From Geosiphon pyriformis (Eukaryota > Glomeromycota > Glomeromycetes > Archaeosporales > Geosiphonaceae), in NCBI GenBank assembly GCA_016748015.1, contig JAAOMT010000276.1:34903-98902 (forward strand): a stretch of 64,000 bases of DNA, in the 5' to 3' direction. Each line of letters starts with the position of its first letter. Within the stretch, counting starts at the first letter, position 1. This document shows positions 12,591-24,814 of the stretch, piece by piece. The notes beneath the pieces were generated by a model, which saw only the letters and a list, made by a program, of their open reading frames with translations, did not search any database and was not told the DNA's origin. The translations under genes and the position numbers were made by a program.

Positions 12591-13240
12591 ACATCAAATA
12601 AATATTATGAAAATCACTCGAAAAATATTAGTAATTCTGAATTATATATGGATTCACATTTTACCTTCTGTGCAATCGATTTTTGATTAATGAAATCCCA
12701 AATGTATCAAAAATAAAACAAAAAACATTTACATGGAAATGGCATTTAATAATCACAAATTTTATGATTTTTAACTTGTGTTGATGAAACGATTTTAAGA
12801 CTAGGTTTATGATTAATAGGCTGTTAATAAATGCCATACTTGAAAGAGCTTTAGATTAAAATATCATACTTGGAATAGCTTTGGATTTGGAAGAGTTAAT
12901 TTAAATCAGATTTTTTTCTTTTTGGATTTTTATTAACGTTTATCCCTAAAAATTATTTTTCTTTTTCTTCTTTTTCTTTTTCTTCTTTACAATGATAATC
13001 TTTATTTTCATGGTCATGGCATAATAATCAGTGTTCATTAAATACCCCGTTTAGCAATAGAAACAAAACGGTAATGTATAAGTTTAACGTGTACACAAAT
13101 GACAATGTTTTAATTCTAAATAAAGACAAAAAACTTGAAAATTCTTTAGCATTTTAAAACAATGGGAACAGCTGATTATCATCAAGATTTTTTTCACATT
13201 TGAGGCGTTTGAGGCTGATTTATCCCATTATGATACAATA

Positions 13241-13242
13241 CT

Positions 13243-13274
<32 letters not shown>

Positions 13275-13287
13275 TATTTCTTTCTTT
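13241..13287. repeat. (TTTC)n microsatellite
   Basis: A tetranucleotide array of about 47 bp with one interruption. Confidence 0.9.
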
Positions 13288-13911
13288 GATGAAATCTAAA
13301 TATATAATTTTACAATGTTTAATATATGGCACCATACTTTGAAGATCGAGAAAAAATAGAATGATTATATTAGCAAATAAAGCATTCCTTAAGCAAAATA
13401 ATGAAAAATTAATCATCTACTAAAAACGTTAATAATTTTGAAATTACATTAATAATTATAATATTTATTAATCATAGTCTAATCTATTTCGCGTTATCAA
13501 TTAAATCGATATCCTGACCAATTTTTAATCTAATAATTCTAGTACACGATGAAGGATAAACATGAAATCAAAACATTAGACGTTTTTAAAAAGAGAATTG
13601 AAAAATTAAAAGCATTAAACATATATTTAGAAGGTCAAATGAAAAAAAAATTTAAATTTTCATTAATAAATTAAAAAAAGGTTGATCAATGATAAATTTG
13701 TTCAAAAAGTTCAAACTTTTTATCTTTTTGATTTTTAAATTCCCCATAATTTCTAATCTTTTTTTTTCCCTTTTATCTTTAGATAATGATTCCTTCTCTA
13801 TTTAGATACATAAAAATGTTAGTTTCAATTTTTTAAAATTAAATGGGTACAAAAATATTTTCATTCTTTATCACTTTACATAATCATTCATTCTTTCCTG
13901 CAGCCAAGCTT

Positions 13912-13961
13912 TATATGCTATATGCTATATGCTATATGCTATGTGCTATGTGCTATGTGCT
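13912..13961. repeat. (CTATATG)n / (CTATGTG)n heptamer array
   Basis: About seven heptamer units that switch from CTATATG to CTATGTG part-way through, so a variant unit has itself been amplified. Confidence 0.9.
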
Positions 13962-14050
13962 TTCCAAGATTATGAAACCCTTTTTGATTGGATTTTTATA
14001 TTATTAACCGCAATTACGCCAAGATAATTCATTTATATGGAGGGGTAAAG

Positions 14051-14094
14051 ATAATAATAATCATAATCATAATCATAATCATAATCATAATCAT
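14051..14094. repeat. (ATAATC)n hexamer array
   Basis: About seven ATAATC units. Confidence 0.9.
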
Positions 14095-15146
14095 TATGAA
14101 CGTGGTGTCAATCTTGATCCTCACACATCTCACGCATCTTTTACACATATTTTACGCATGATAATTTTGCCAAGACTTTTTTCCTTACCTTATTGCATAG
14201 AACCAATCTATTTATTCTGTTGATTAGATAATAACATAGATCATATCAAACCGAATGTCGATATATTAATTTCTAATAATTCTTTTATATGCTTTACCAT
14301 ATCAATAATTTTAATCAAATAAATAAATAAATAAATACAAGGATTTAGTTTGGAAAGATTTTTTTTTATTTAATTCTATTTTTTAAACATAATTAAATTT
14401 AAAAAACATGCTTTTTAAAGAAAATTCTTGAAAAGTTTTGTACAATATAAAATATATAATATATAATACATAATACATAATATAAAGTATAAAATATAAA
14501 ATTTTTTCTCTTCTTTATTATTTATAAATAATTTTTTGCTCCCTTTCTATCTTGAGAAAAGAATTGGCTTTACAACCTAAAAAAAAATAAAATCAATCAA
14601 ATCAATTAATCAATAGATAAGATGAGAATATATTGATTGTCAAAAATTGTGAAAATTTTTGTCACATAGGGTATTCTGTTTGTCGAGTTGGTCGATTTTC
14701 GTTGATTTCGTCGATTCTCTCAATATTTATTTGTTTTTGGTAAATTTTAATTGGGATTTTTATTTGGGAACAAAATGAAAGTCTTTTCTTGACTTGTCAA
14801 AAAATCCTTATTTTTTTTTTGTTCCTTTCTTGTGGATTCAAAATTTCTCACGATATAAAAGAAAACTCACTTAACTGGAGGATTTTCCGCTCCTCTAAAT
14901 TATGAGATACTAGCTTTTTTATAAAAAAAAATTTTGCACACCAAGTTTATTGCATCAATCATCCAGAAGCCTATCATTATACTTAAAGTTTCATCTTAAC
15001 TAAATTGATTTGTTATTTTCAAAGACCAATTGAAATTTAAAACCTCTTTAAAAATTTCTTGATACATCCTGTTACCGAAAAAATTTATCCTCACCTATGA
15101 GCTCTAAGCTGAGAAATGGGCAAAAAGTCCAAAGATTCAGGTCCCC

Positions 15147-15188
15147 NNNNNNNNNNNNNNNNNNNNCCCCCCCCCCCCCCCCCCCCCC
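15147..15188. other. Assembly gap (20 N) followed by C homopolymer
   Basis: Twenty Ns at 15,147-15,166 are flanked by C runs, four on the left and 22 on the right. The real length and sequence are unknown here. The transposon-rich block begins shortly to the right, so local contiguity should be treated with care. Confidence 0.98.
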
Positions 15189-16130
15189 GCATAAAAGTCT
15201 CTTAATGTGCGAAAAATCATTTGTTTTTACGTGTAACAGCAGATGATGCTTGGTTCATTCTATACTTTTATAATAACCCAAGATTTAACGGATTTCTCCG
15301 CTCTCACTATACTTTTCCAAGATTACATTTCCTGAAAGTCACTTTTATATCCCTAGTGACTTGGGATTTTTTCTTAATTATAATATATATTTATTTATTT
15401 TTGCTATTTTTTTTTGCTATTACAATTATTATTATTTTTATTATTTTTATTATTGCTAAAAATTGCAAATAACATGACAAATTAATTAACACTTCAAGTA
15501 TATATAAAAATCAAAAAAATCAAAAAATAAAACAGATTAATTATCAGCTTGACCATTTATATTACTAATTTTTAAAATTGTACACCCAAAAAAAAAATTA
15601 ACCAATTAAAACAATATATTTTTTAATTTTAAAAATTTTAATACTGTTTTTTGTAAAATTATATTAATTAAAATTAAGTTTTTAAATAATTAATAGCATA
15701 TTGTTGTAAATTAATTAGTTTTATTTTTAATTTTTAATATTGTTATATATTAAAAAAAAATATATTTGTTTTTGTAAATAATGTTTAATTATAAAACATT
15801 TTAAGTTTTTATTCAAAAATTAAAATTTTTAACTATTTTTAATCATTTTAATATATATTCAAAAAATTATTATTATTATTATTAAAATATATATTTTTTA
15901 TTAAAAACATATAAAAATGTTTTTTTTTAAAAAAAAATCTTAATAATAAAAAAGTTAACAAATTTTTTAAAAAATATATTTAACAATTAAATTATACATT
16001 ATTACAACAATAACAAAAAATATTGTTTTAGTTTTTATAATTTTATTTTAACTTTTAAAATCAAGTAAAATTATTTAATAAAAAATAAAACATATTAAAA
16101 ATAATAATTTTTTTTTAATATATATCTCCA
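15189..16130. other. Very AT-rich sequence, no recognisable gene
   Basis: Sequence between the gap and the first LINE coding region. It becomes extremely AT-rich from about 15,480. The frame at 15,221-15,472 ends in Ile-rich low complexity and has no recognisable domain. It may hold decayed LINE 5' sequence, but I cannot show that. Confidence 0.5.
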
Positions 16131-16305
16131 GACTCTGGTTTAGTAAGTTTGAAGGTATAAGAAACAAGTCATCATCTAAGTTTTATAGATTGGAATTGCT
16201 AATGTCCAAAATTGCCAGTAGTTTAAATTTGGGTCTGGTTTCAGAAACTGACTACTTGGTTGATATATAGTCAAGCATAGATAACAATGAGGCATCCAAG
16301 GTTTG

Positions 16306-18865
16306 TATTATGATCAATATGAATAATAAGGTTGAGGATATTTTACATCATATTTTGGTTATTAAAAAGAGTTACCATAAGTCCAAGTATCATGAATTCA
16401 AAGTTGCCAGGGATAACTCTATCAAGAAAGCTATATCAAGATGCATAGAAAATTTTTGTGCAAATAAAGAGCAAATGATAAATAGCATTCTAAATTAACC
16501 ATTCAGGAAAGTAGTTCTCGATTATTTGATTGTGAACAATGAGCTCATCTTGGAGCCTCAGATGGTCAAATCTTTGATTGATACTATAATGAAAGGTTGG
16601 ATAAAGAAATGCTTGGTTGCTGGTGATCTGTTAGATCGGTGGAATATTCAGTATGCTCTTTTAAATTACATTGGTAATGATACATTTTCTGGGGTTATAA
16701 GTGATGTCAGCATGGAAAAACTTCTGCAGGTCGTTAGAAACTTGCCAGATGGCAAAGCTGCTGGGTTTTCTGGTATTCCCAATAAACTTTGGAAGCATAG
16801 TGATTCTTTGGTCCTCAATAGTCTTTTGAGCATTTTCAATAAGTGTTTAATATCTGGAGGAGTTCCTGAGCAATAGAAAAAGTCCTGGGTTTCCATGATT
16901 CCTAAACCTTATGATTAGAAGAGCACTCTTACTAATACTAGGCCAATTGCACTGATTGAAACTGCCTGGAAGATTTTGTCTAAAATTTTTTCAGACAGGA
17001 TCTTTTTGGCTTGCAGTAGGTTTGACATTTTGCATTGTTACTGGAGGTTTTTGGTCTCTTCTTAGCTCTTATATGTTTGTTGTAATGCTGTTAATTCACG
17101 ATTATGGGAAGTGTTTGAACCTCTAATAACTGAATTTATCTTCAAATTATCTCCTATAATTTGAACTGCTGGGCTTATAAGTGAAATGACCAATTCCGTG
17201 CCAGTTACTTGTGTAGTTACATTGTAGTAAATGTCAACTTTTTCCCAGGAATTGCTTGTCTGGAAGCTCATTAAAAATGTGTAGTTACTTTGCTGTGAAA
17301 GTCAACTTTTCTACAGGAATCTTGTCTGTAGGTTACCCTAATAATTATGATAAGAAAATAAAAGAAAATAAAAGAAATGTAAAAGAAATAGAATTTTGTC
17401 AAGGGAAACGTTTTCTATCCAGGCCTGAAGTCACTAACAGTTTACTGAAATTGGTAGCTAATCAATTTCAAAACGTTTGTTGGGTTTTTTTTTTGGAGAT
17501 TTTCCAAGTGCAATATTTAAAAAAATTGGTTTTTCAAATTATTTGATATTTTATTTCTTTTTTTGTGTGTATAGGAATGGTTCTAAGTGATAAATCTAAA
17601 GTAAGATACATTTTCTCGAAGAAAGAAGCTCTTTTTTTATACAACTTGTTATAACACTATTCTATGAATCTGAATTTTGCTGTTTTTTCCAATTTCACTG
17701 AATTAAAGATACATTTCGGCGAACTACAAGTTATTTCTGCAAATTATTAGATATTTTGATAAACTATCAATTATTTCGGCAAATTTTTACAAATTTTGGC
17801 GAACTTTTGAATGTTACATATTTCGGGATATTGCATAATTAATCATTGCACTTAGATTACATTTGTGTTACGTACAAATTGGATTATTAATTAAATGATA
17901 ATTTCGGATATTTTGCTAATGTAATAAGTGATAATTTGAAACAATAATATATGCTAATTAATGATAAGATTTATAAGAGTAATTTCATGCTAAACAATAT
18001 CTCTAATTTTGTCTGGTAACAGCGTGGTGACAATTTTTTGGTGTTAAAAGACACTTCTACACAATCTCCTATTTTTGCTGTTGGTTCAATTGTAGAAGAT
18101 GCTCTGGAAAAAAACAGGGAGTTGTGGCTGGTTTTCCAGAATATGCACAAGGCCTATGACTCTGTTGGTTGGTTTTATTTGCTCAATAGTTTGGTTAGGA
18201 TCAAAATGTGTCTCCGTTTTATAAACTTTTTCAGTAGCATATACAATGGTAGATTCAATCAGGTTATAACAGATTTTGGTCTGTCTGATGGTTACACTGT
18301 ACATGATAGTCTGGACCAAGGAGAAGTGTTTTCACCATTGCTGTGACATATTTTCTATAAACCATTACTATGTAAAGTCAAAAAACATAAACAATTGTAT
18401 GGCTATTAAATGTGTTCAAGATTCTATGCCAAATCTGACAAACCTAATCAGAATAATAACAGGATATTGTTTTTTGTTACAGGAGCCTTTGTTGATGACA
18501 CAATCTGGGTCGGTAATTGTTTGGCAGTAACACAAAATATCTTGGACATAGCAAATGAATTCTTTTCTATCAATGACATTTCAATAAATTCTGAGAAAAC
18601 TGTCACTATCTCCATCAACCAAGGCATTAAGGAGGCTAAGCTATTTATTAGTGGGTCGAGCATTTTAGTGGCCAAGAGAGATGAGTCTCATCACTATCTG
18701 GAGATTTTTTTATCAACTAAGGGCCTTTTCAAGCCAAGTTTAGCCAAAGCTCACAATGATGTCAAGTTTTTTTTGAATGTGGTTTTGAGAAAGATCATAA
18801 CTGAGAAGCAATTTTTATATTTGGTTTCTGCTATTCTACAGCCTATCATTTGTTATAGGCTTTAA
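16306..18865 (+). pseudogene. LINE reverse transcriptase (broken)
   Basis: Conserved RT blocks can be read in order: LPDGKAAGFSGIP (16,740s), a MIPKP block, a TNTRPIAL block (16,930s), then, beyond the inserted LTR, MHKAYDSVGW (18,140s) and the catalytic box FVDDTIW (about 18,490). The spacing and the DSVGW and VDD signatures are those of LINE RTs. In-frame stops, for example after VPEQ, and several frame shifts make it non-functional. The enzyme would copy element RNA at a nicked target site; this copy cannot. Confidence 0.88.
17036..18021 (-). mobile_element. Solo LTR of the F2 gypsy family inside the LINE
   Basis: A 986-bp insertion interrupts the LINE RT between a block near 17,030 and its continuation at 18,022. 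Its ends are TGTTAC and GTAACA. The reverse complement matches the two 971-bp LTRs of the element at 38,079-47,955 along its whole length, including the GAATTGGCCAT and TTTCGGC motifs. Flanking 4-mers are GCAT on the left and GCGT on the right, consistent with a 4-bp target duplication that has since mutated. A single LTR with no internal region is the expected product of LTR-LTR recombination. Confidence 0.9.
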
Positions 18866-19471
18866 TTTAGCTTTGCTTCTAAGAGTGTTTGTGAGAAATG
18901 AGACAAATTGTTGAGGAAGGGACTCAAGTTTAAAGCAAATTTGTCTAGAGACTTTCCTAGTGTAATACTACATCATCCTGAGCTGTATGGCCTAAAGTCT
19001 TTTGAGCAAATGCTCTCTAAAAGTTTGTTGGCCAACCTGATCAATTTTAGTAATGCTAGTGGAACTCTCAGCAAATCTTTTGACCACAGAGTGATGGACT
19101 TACAGACTGTTAGCTAGATGCCCTGGCACTCTCTTTGTTTTCTGGTCACATTACCTATCAATCCTTTGAACTGTTTTTTGGCTGGTGCTACTCAGATACT
19201 CGCTTCATGCAAAATCTCATTAGGTGGTGCATTCTCTAATGTTTTTTGGACTGGGACTAATGTGCTGATTTTGGATATGCTGGGCCTAGATGGTTATTTA
19301 GACATTAGAAAATTTCTCATGAAATATGGCCTCATTTTTGCCAACCAACTTTTGGATTATTGTGGCATATGTTTTACTTGGAACACCTTTCGCAGATGGA
19401 AAAAACTCAACCTGAGAGGTCTGATTTCTACTTGATTTGTTTCTGTTACTAATTTTGTCAATAATAATGGT

Positions 19472-20845
19472 TTGAACATTATAGTGAATGTGGTGTCCTA
19501 TTCTGCTCCCACTGATTTTTTCTGTGATGTTGGTTTTACTTCTGAGCATTTGTTGGCTCTTAACCATGAATCTATTGAAGTTTACACTAATGGGTCTGTC
19601 AAGAATTTGGGGTCAATTGGTGCCTGTGGTGGCACTGCTGCTTACTTTCCAAGAGCCAATGCTAACATTGGTATAAAAGTTCTTGGCTTATTGTTCTTAA
19701 CACTGGTGGAGCTGTAAGCTATCACTTTGGCACTAAATTGTGTATCTATCTCTAGCATAGTTGAATTGTTCACAGATAGTCAGATGTCACTGGACATTTG
19801 TAAATTTAACATAGGCATGTCTGTTTCTAATTTTTACTGCAAATGTTGGATCGAAAAGTAGCACATTTCAAGTTATTTTAAAAAGAAATCTGTCAGTCAC
19901 ATGGAGAAAGATCAAAAAACATGAGCAGATTTTTTTGCTAATGCCACAGTTTTCTCTAAATTTATGCTGCCCCTGAACATGCCATATTACTTCTTCAGGA
20001 TTGAGAACAGGTTTGTTTCTGGGAACACATGTCATTTTGTCAAAAACTTGTTTGATGCTGTTAATTTTGTCAAGTAGGACTCCAGGTGTGGCACTAGTAT
20101 TGTTGAGACTGGTGATGCTGGTAAAATTGATACACACAAGTTATTCAGTGTTTGGCACTCTGATGGTAGGATCTGATCCAGTTATACCAGTTTGTTTTTA
20201 GCTTCTCTGTAGTTCTATCTTATAAAATCTCTATATCATTACCTGCTAGTTACCATGAGGAAAAGGTTGTACAATTCCAGATATCTTAGCATAATATGTA
20301 TTAGGTGTGATATGGTCGAGGACTCTGATCACCTATTTCTATGCTTACATGATGACAACACTAAGAAGACTGTATTGTTTTTCATTAGGGAAAGGTGGTG
20401 CAAGGTGGCTGGTAATTCTGCTATAAGAGATAGAGTGGTACATTCTCTGCGTGAAGCTAAGTTATCTTATAGTTTGTATATATTGTTGGCCAAGGGGTTT
20501 GTGTTGAAAAGCTGGATGGCTGATGCTATTCAGTGCCTTGGCTCAGCTTAAGGTGGCCGTGTGATTGTCAATTTGGTTTGTAGTCTTGCAGAGTGTCATA
20601 GGTCAGACATTTGGTTGCCTGCAGCCAAATTGAGGGCTTTTTATGAAAAACACAATCTGTTACCATGTGATGGATCTGTGGTGTCATCAATTACTAGTTT
20701 GTCAAACTTCTGGACTGTTGATGTCGTCCATGGTCTCGGTATTAGGTTGGGTATTTACATGAGCTTTGGTTTATGTCCCTGTATTGCTGGTTTGGGTTTC
20801 GGTTTCTTGTGTAATATTTCTTTAATAGATCCTGTAAGTGCATAG
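19472..20845 (+). pseudogene. LINE RNase H and Cys/His-rich C-terminal region (broken)
   Basis: An RNase H block reads EVYTNGSVKNLGSIGACGG (19,570s). The first catalytic Asp expected in a YTDGS motif is Asn here. Further on, 20,255-20,551 contains a C-x2-C-(x)n-H-x4-C arrangement (CIRCDMVEDSDHLFLC) typical of the zinc-binding segment after RT in many fungal LINEs. A last frame (20,561-20,845) has WLPAAK and a hydrophobic stretch seen at LINE C-termini. Stops separate the pieces. Confidence 0.75.
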
Positions 20846-20985
20846 TACTGTCTTGACTGGGCCGAATGTTTAATCACATGTAGAAAAGGCATGAGCTATA
20901 CTTAATTTAGAATTTAGTTTGATTTTATGTATTTAAATAGTAGTTGGACTGCATTCGTAAAACTCTAATAAAAAAAATATATATA

Positions 20986-23900
20986 AATCTAATTATTATT
21001 TAATATAATATATCAAATTAAATAACTTAAATTAAATATAATTTATATACTTTTTACATATAATTAGATATAAATCTAATTTAAATTAAATTATGTTAAT
21101 TTTAAAGAAAAAATTTATTATAAAAAAATATTTTATATATATATACAATTAATATATATTTATTTATAACTATTTTACTTATTTATTTAATAATTTTATT
21201 TTTTATTTGACTTAATATTAAATAATTAATACTTTTAATTAATTAAATATATTTATTTTTATATTATTATTTTTAAGACTATATTTTGTTTTTAATTAAT
21301 TATTATTATTTTTTTACACTATTTAAAACTTTGTTAAAAGAAGATATTTTATCTTAAATAGTTTTTATTATACTTTTTAACTTATTATATAAAACAAAAA
21401 AAAATATTAAATAATTTAGTTATTAAAATAATTAAGATATTAATAAATTTTATTAATAAAACTAATATAATTAACTTAAATTTTAAAAAAACTAAACAAT
21501 AATCAATTATAAAATCAACAATAATAATAGCAAAAACAGTTAAAATAATAATAATAAAAAGAATCAAAAAAACAAAAATTTTAATATAAAACTTAATATT
21601 AATAAAATAAAATTTAAAAATTTTTAATCTATTTATAAATTAAATAAAAACTTAAAAAAATAAAAACACTTTGTATTTTACAGCCAAATAATACCAATAC
21701 TTAAAAATTTTTTATTAAATTTAATAATAATAATATTTAAATCTGTTTTTAAATCAAAAATAATAATATATTGTAGTTATTAAATAAAATTAATAAAATA
21801 GAAAATAAAACAGATAAAGTTACCAATTTAAAAAACCAAATAATTAATTTTAAAAGCAATATAATCAGAAAAACCTAATTAATCTGGTTTTAAAAATATT
21901 ATAAAATAAAATACTTTTTTTTTGATTTACAAAAAAAATCCAGATAAAAAATTTTTGGTTTGTCTAAAATATTTAATAAATTTTAAAAACATTATAATTT
22001 TTTAGTTTTAGGTCTTTTGTTAAATTTTTTTAATAGTTATTTAACAAGTAAATTAGTTTTTTGGTCTTAAAAAAAAGTTTAGATGTCAATAATTCTTAAA
22101 TTATAAGAATAAAAAAAAGTTTTAACTTATTGTACTAATTAAAACTGCTTGAAAAATCTTTTTTAAAATTTTATTAGACAAAATTTTTTTAGTTTATAGT
22201 AAGCATAATATTTTTTGTAAAAACAATTTTTCAGTTTTAAAAGAAACAACTATACAATTTCTAATTTTTGCTATTAGTTTAATGATAAAAAATATTCTAA
22301 AAAAAATTATAAACTTTAAATAATTTGATAAATATGTACAAAATATATAATTTGATAAATTATATGTACTTAAAAAACAGTTTAATTTAAATTAAAATAT
22401 GTAATAAATTTGTTAAGTTTTTGTGTAGTATTTACAATAATCAAATTAATCAAATTATAATTAATTTTAACTTAACAGATAGTTATTATGTATATAATAG
22501 ATTAAATTAAAGTAAAGTGTTTTTTTCTTTTTTGGCATAATTTCTATAACTTTTTTTGTGTAAAGTTAAAAAACAAATGAATATATATAAATATAGAATT
22601 GATTTTAGATTTATGGTTAAAATAAAACATATAAAAAATTAAGCTAATCTAATATTTTTTCTTATTGTTAATGTATTTGTTAATAATATTATTTAAGTAA
22701 ATAACAATTAAGTTACAACTTAATATATTCTGGATATTACAAATGAGTTTTTTTAAGTTAATAATATTTTAATTAATAATAATAAGATAATAATTATTTT
22801 AATTAATTATAAAGTTGTAAGTCTTTTTTTGTTAATTAGTAATTTGCTAATTACAATAATTAAAAAAAAGATATTTTATAAATATTTGGGTATTTTTTTT
22901 CAACAAAGAGTTTATTAAAGTTTAATTTAACAAAAACTTATTTGAACATTAAATTTTTTGTTAACAGAATTTTAAAAAAGACTATTTTTAATAAACAGTT
23001 TTTGTATTTGTTCTTGATAGTGTTTTATTCTATTATTAGTTATAAGATTCAGTTTAGTTTTATTTTTAATAGTGTATATAACAAATAAAATATCATAATT
23101 TGTAAAAGTTTGAAATCTAAATTTTGTTTACTTTTAGACTTTTTAAATAATACAATTTATTATTATTTTTTATATGATCTAAAAACTTTTGAATAAGTAC
23201 AAATTAATAACAAGTTAACTTTTATGTTGAGTTTTTTTATTTATTTATTTATTTATAAATTTTTTAGCTTATAAGTTTTAAGCTAATTTCTTTATTATTT
23301 TTTGTGTTATTTAGTTTGTTTTAAGATTTGTTTTTTAAACAACTTTCTGGTTAATATAATTTGTATTTTTTATGATTATGGTTTGTCTTTGGTCAATTTT
23401 TTGTATTTAGTATTTTATTTTTAAAATAAAATTTTAATGTTATTAATTTTAAATAGGTCTATTTTTTTTAAAGTATTCTATTTACTTAAATAATTTGGTG
23501 TTGTTTTTGTTGAACAATTATATAATAAAAAAAGTGATGTTTTTAATTAAAAAATTTTTAAACATTAAAAAATATTAAATTCTCATAGTTTTGTTTTTAG
23601 TTGGTTTAAATTTGCTGCCAGATTTTTAAATAAATTGGCTTTCTGTTCTATTAATTTATTTTCTGTTGTTAGTTTTCAGTTTCTGAATATTTTTGGTTTA
23701 CATAAGTTTAATCTAATTTGTAACTGATTGTTAAACACTAATATAATTTGTTTTTTTGTTTATATTAATAATTTTCTGAACAATCTAAATACTGTTAATA
23801 TAAAGACTAGTATTATAGTCTTTTTTGAAAATGTAAATTTAAGTTTGAGTATTAAAGTTTCAAAGTTAATTTTTTATATTATGATTAAATTATAAGCTAT

Positions 23901-24444
23901 TATATTTATTTTGAACTATGTTTTTTTTGTATGGTTGAGTTGTTTTTTAATAGCTAAATAGCTCTAAATGCATATTGTTTAGAGTTGGCTTTAACTTTTT
24001 TTAGATTTTTGTAATTATTATTAGATTAAACATTGATATATTGTAAATATTATTAAGAAAAAAATTTAAATATTAATTAGTACAAAGTTAAAGATTATTT
24101 AAGTGTTTTAAATAATAAAAAAGCTAATTTTTTGGCTAATACTATCTTATTTTTAAAATATGATATTTTTGGCCTATATATAAAAATATTTTATTAAGAC
24201 TAGTAATAAAATTGTTTTAAAAAATATAAGACATTTTGTCTATGGAGTTTTTCAAACAATTCATTGTGTTTATTTGAAAATTAGATTTGAAACTTATGTT
24301 TTAGAAAACAGTTTACTTGAAGACATGAATTGGATTAAATTATTATTTGTATAATATTCTAATTCTTATATTTTAACTAAATTCATAAACAAATTTACAA
24401 TTGAGTTGTGTTTTTATTTTATATTACAGACTGTTTATAACTGT
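20986..24444 (+). mobile_element. Extremely decayed second LINE copy
   Basis: No usable frame survives and base composition is roughly 85-90% AT by eye. Segments still align by eye with the LINE to the left: 22,120-22,215 parallels the ETAWKILSKIFSDRI block and its downstream sequence, and 22,470-22,520 parallels the block before the VDD box. Importantly, it lacks the LTR that interrupts the neighbouring copy, so it shows the uninterrupted target sequence. I noticed essentially no CG dinucleotides in it. Confidence 0.65.
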
Positions 24445-24814
24445 TGTTACTTATAGAAAAGAGTACAAAAGAAATAGTAAGAAAAACAAATAAGAAAAAT
24501 AGACCAATAAAAAAATAGTATTGAACATATAAGCATATTGCTGGTAAATTAGGACATATTACTTAGTAATATGAGCAATGTCAATAAATTAGGACACATT
24601 GCTTAGCAATGTGAGTAATGTTAGTGAATTAAGAAACATTGTTTAGCAATATGAACAATATTAGTAGATTAGGGCATATTGTTTAACAATATAAGTATTG
24701 CTTAAGAAATTAGGGCACATTGCTTATAAATATGTGAAATCTTATAAAACATTAATTATGTATATATAATGAAAGTATTAGAAACAAAAAAAACAGAATC
24801 AATAGCTAGAACAC
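24445..24814 (+). mobile_element. Partial LTR (5' part) of a gypsy-like element
   Basis: It begins TGTTACTTATAG, like the plus-strand start of the F1-type LTRs, and has a CCAAT-like stretch, a block of tandem repeats (24,535-24,740) and a TATA-like run near 24,757. It stops where the element C LTR begins, suggesting it was interrupted by that insertion. No matching right half was found. Confidence 0.45.
24535..24740. repeat. Tandem repeat, about 50-bp unit with internal palindrome
   Basis: Four to five imperfect copies of a unit of the form AAATTAGGACA then CATTGCTTAGCAATGTGAG. Each unit contains the near-palindrome TTGCTTAGCAA. The array lies in the U3-like part of the partial LTR. Confidence 0.8.

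Larger units (their letters stand above)
11311..15146. other. AT-rich intergenic region with microsatellites
   Basis: I see no supportable gene. Open frames here are either repeat translations (12,466-12,690) or short and low-complexity. The region runs up to the assembly gap. Confidence 0.6.
16131..20985 (+). mobile_element. Degenerate non-LTR retrotransposon (LINE) split by a solo LTR
   Basis: This is a LINE-type element reading on the plus strand: reverse transcriptase, then RNase H, then a Cys/His-rich C-terminal region, ending near 20,985 in an A-rich tail. I see no endonuclease domain upstream, so it appears 5'-truncated, or its 5' part has decayed beyond recognition. The coding sequence is broken by many stops and frame changes, and by a 986-bp LTR insertion at 17,036-18,021. 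Composition is milder than the surrounding AT-rich sequence, so it is younger than the copy that follows. Confidence 0.88.

Noticed and set aside
12466-12690. Two overlapping Phe/Leu/Val-rich frames that look like membrane proteins
   Set aside because: Both come from the GTTTTT repeat read in two frames, so the hydrophobicity is an artefact.
24535-24740. Regularly spaced repeats resembling a CRISPR array
   Set aside because: Units are imperfect and contiguous with no unique spacers, and they lie inside a eukaryotic LTR.
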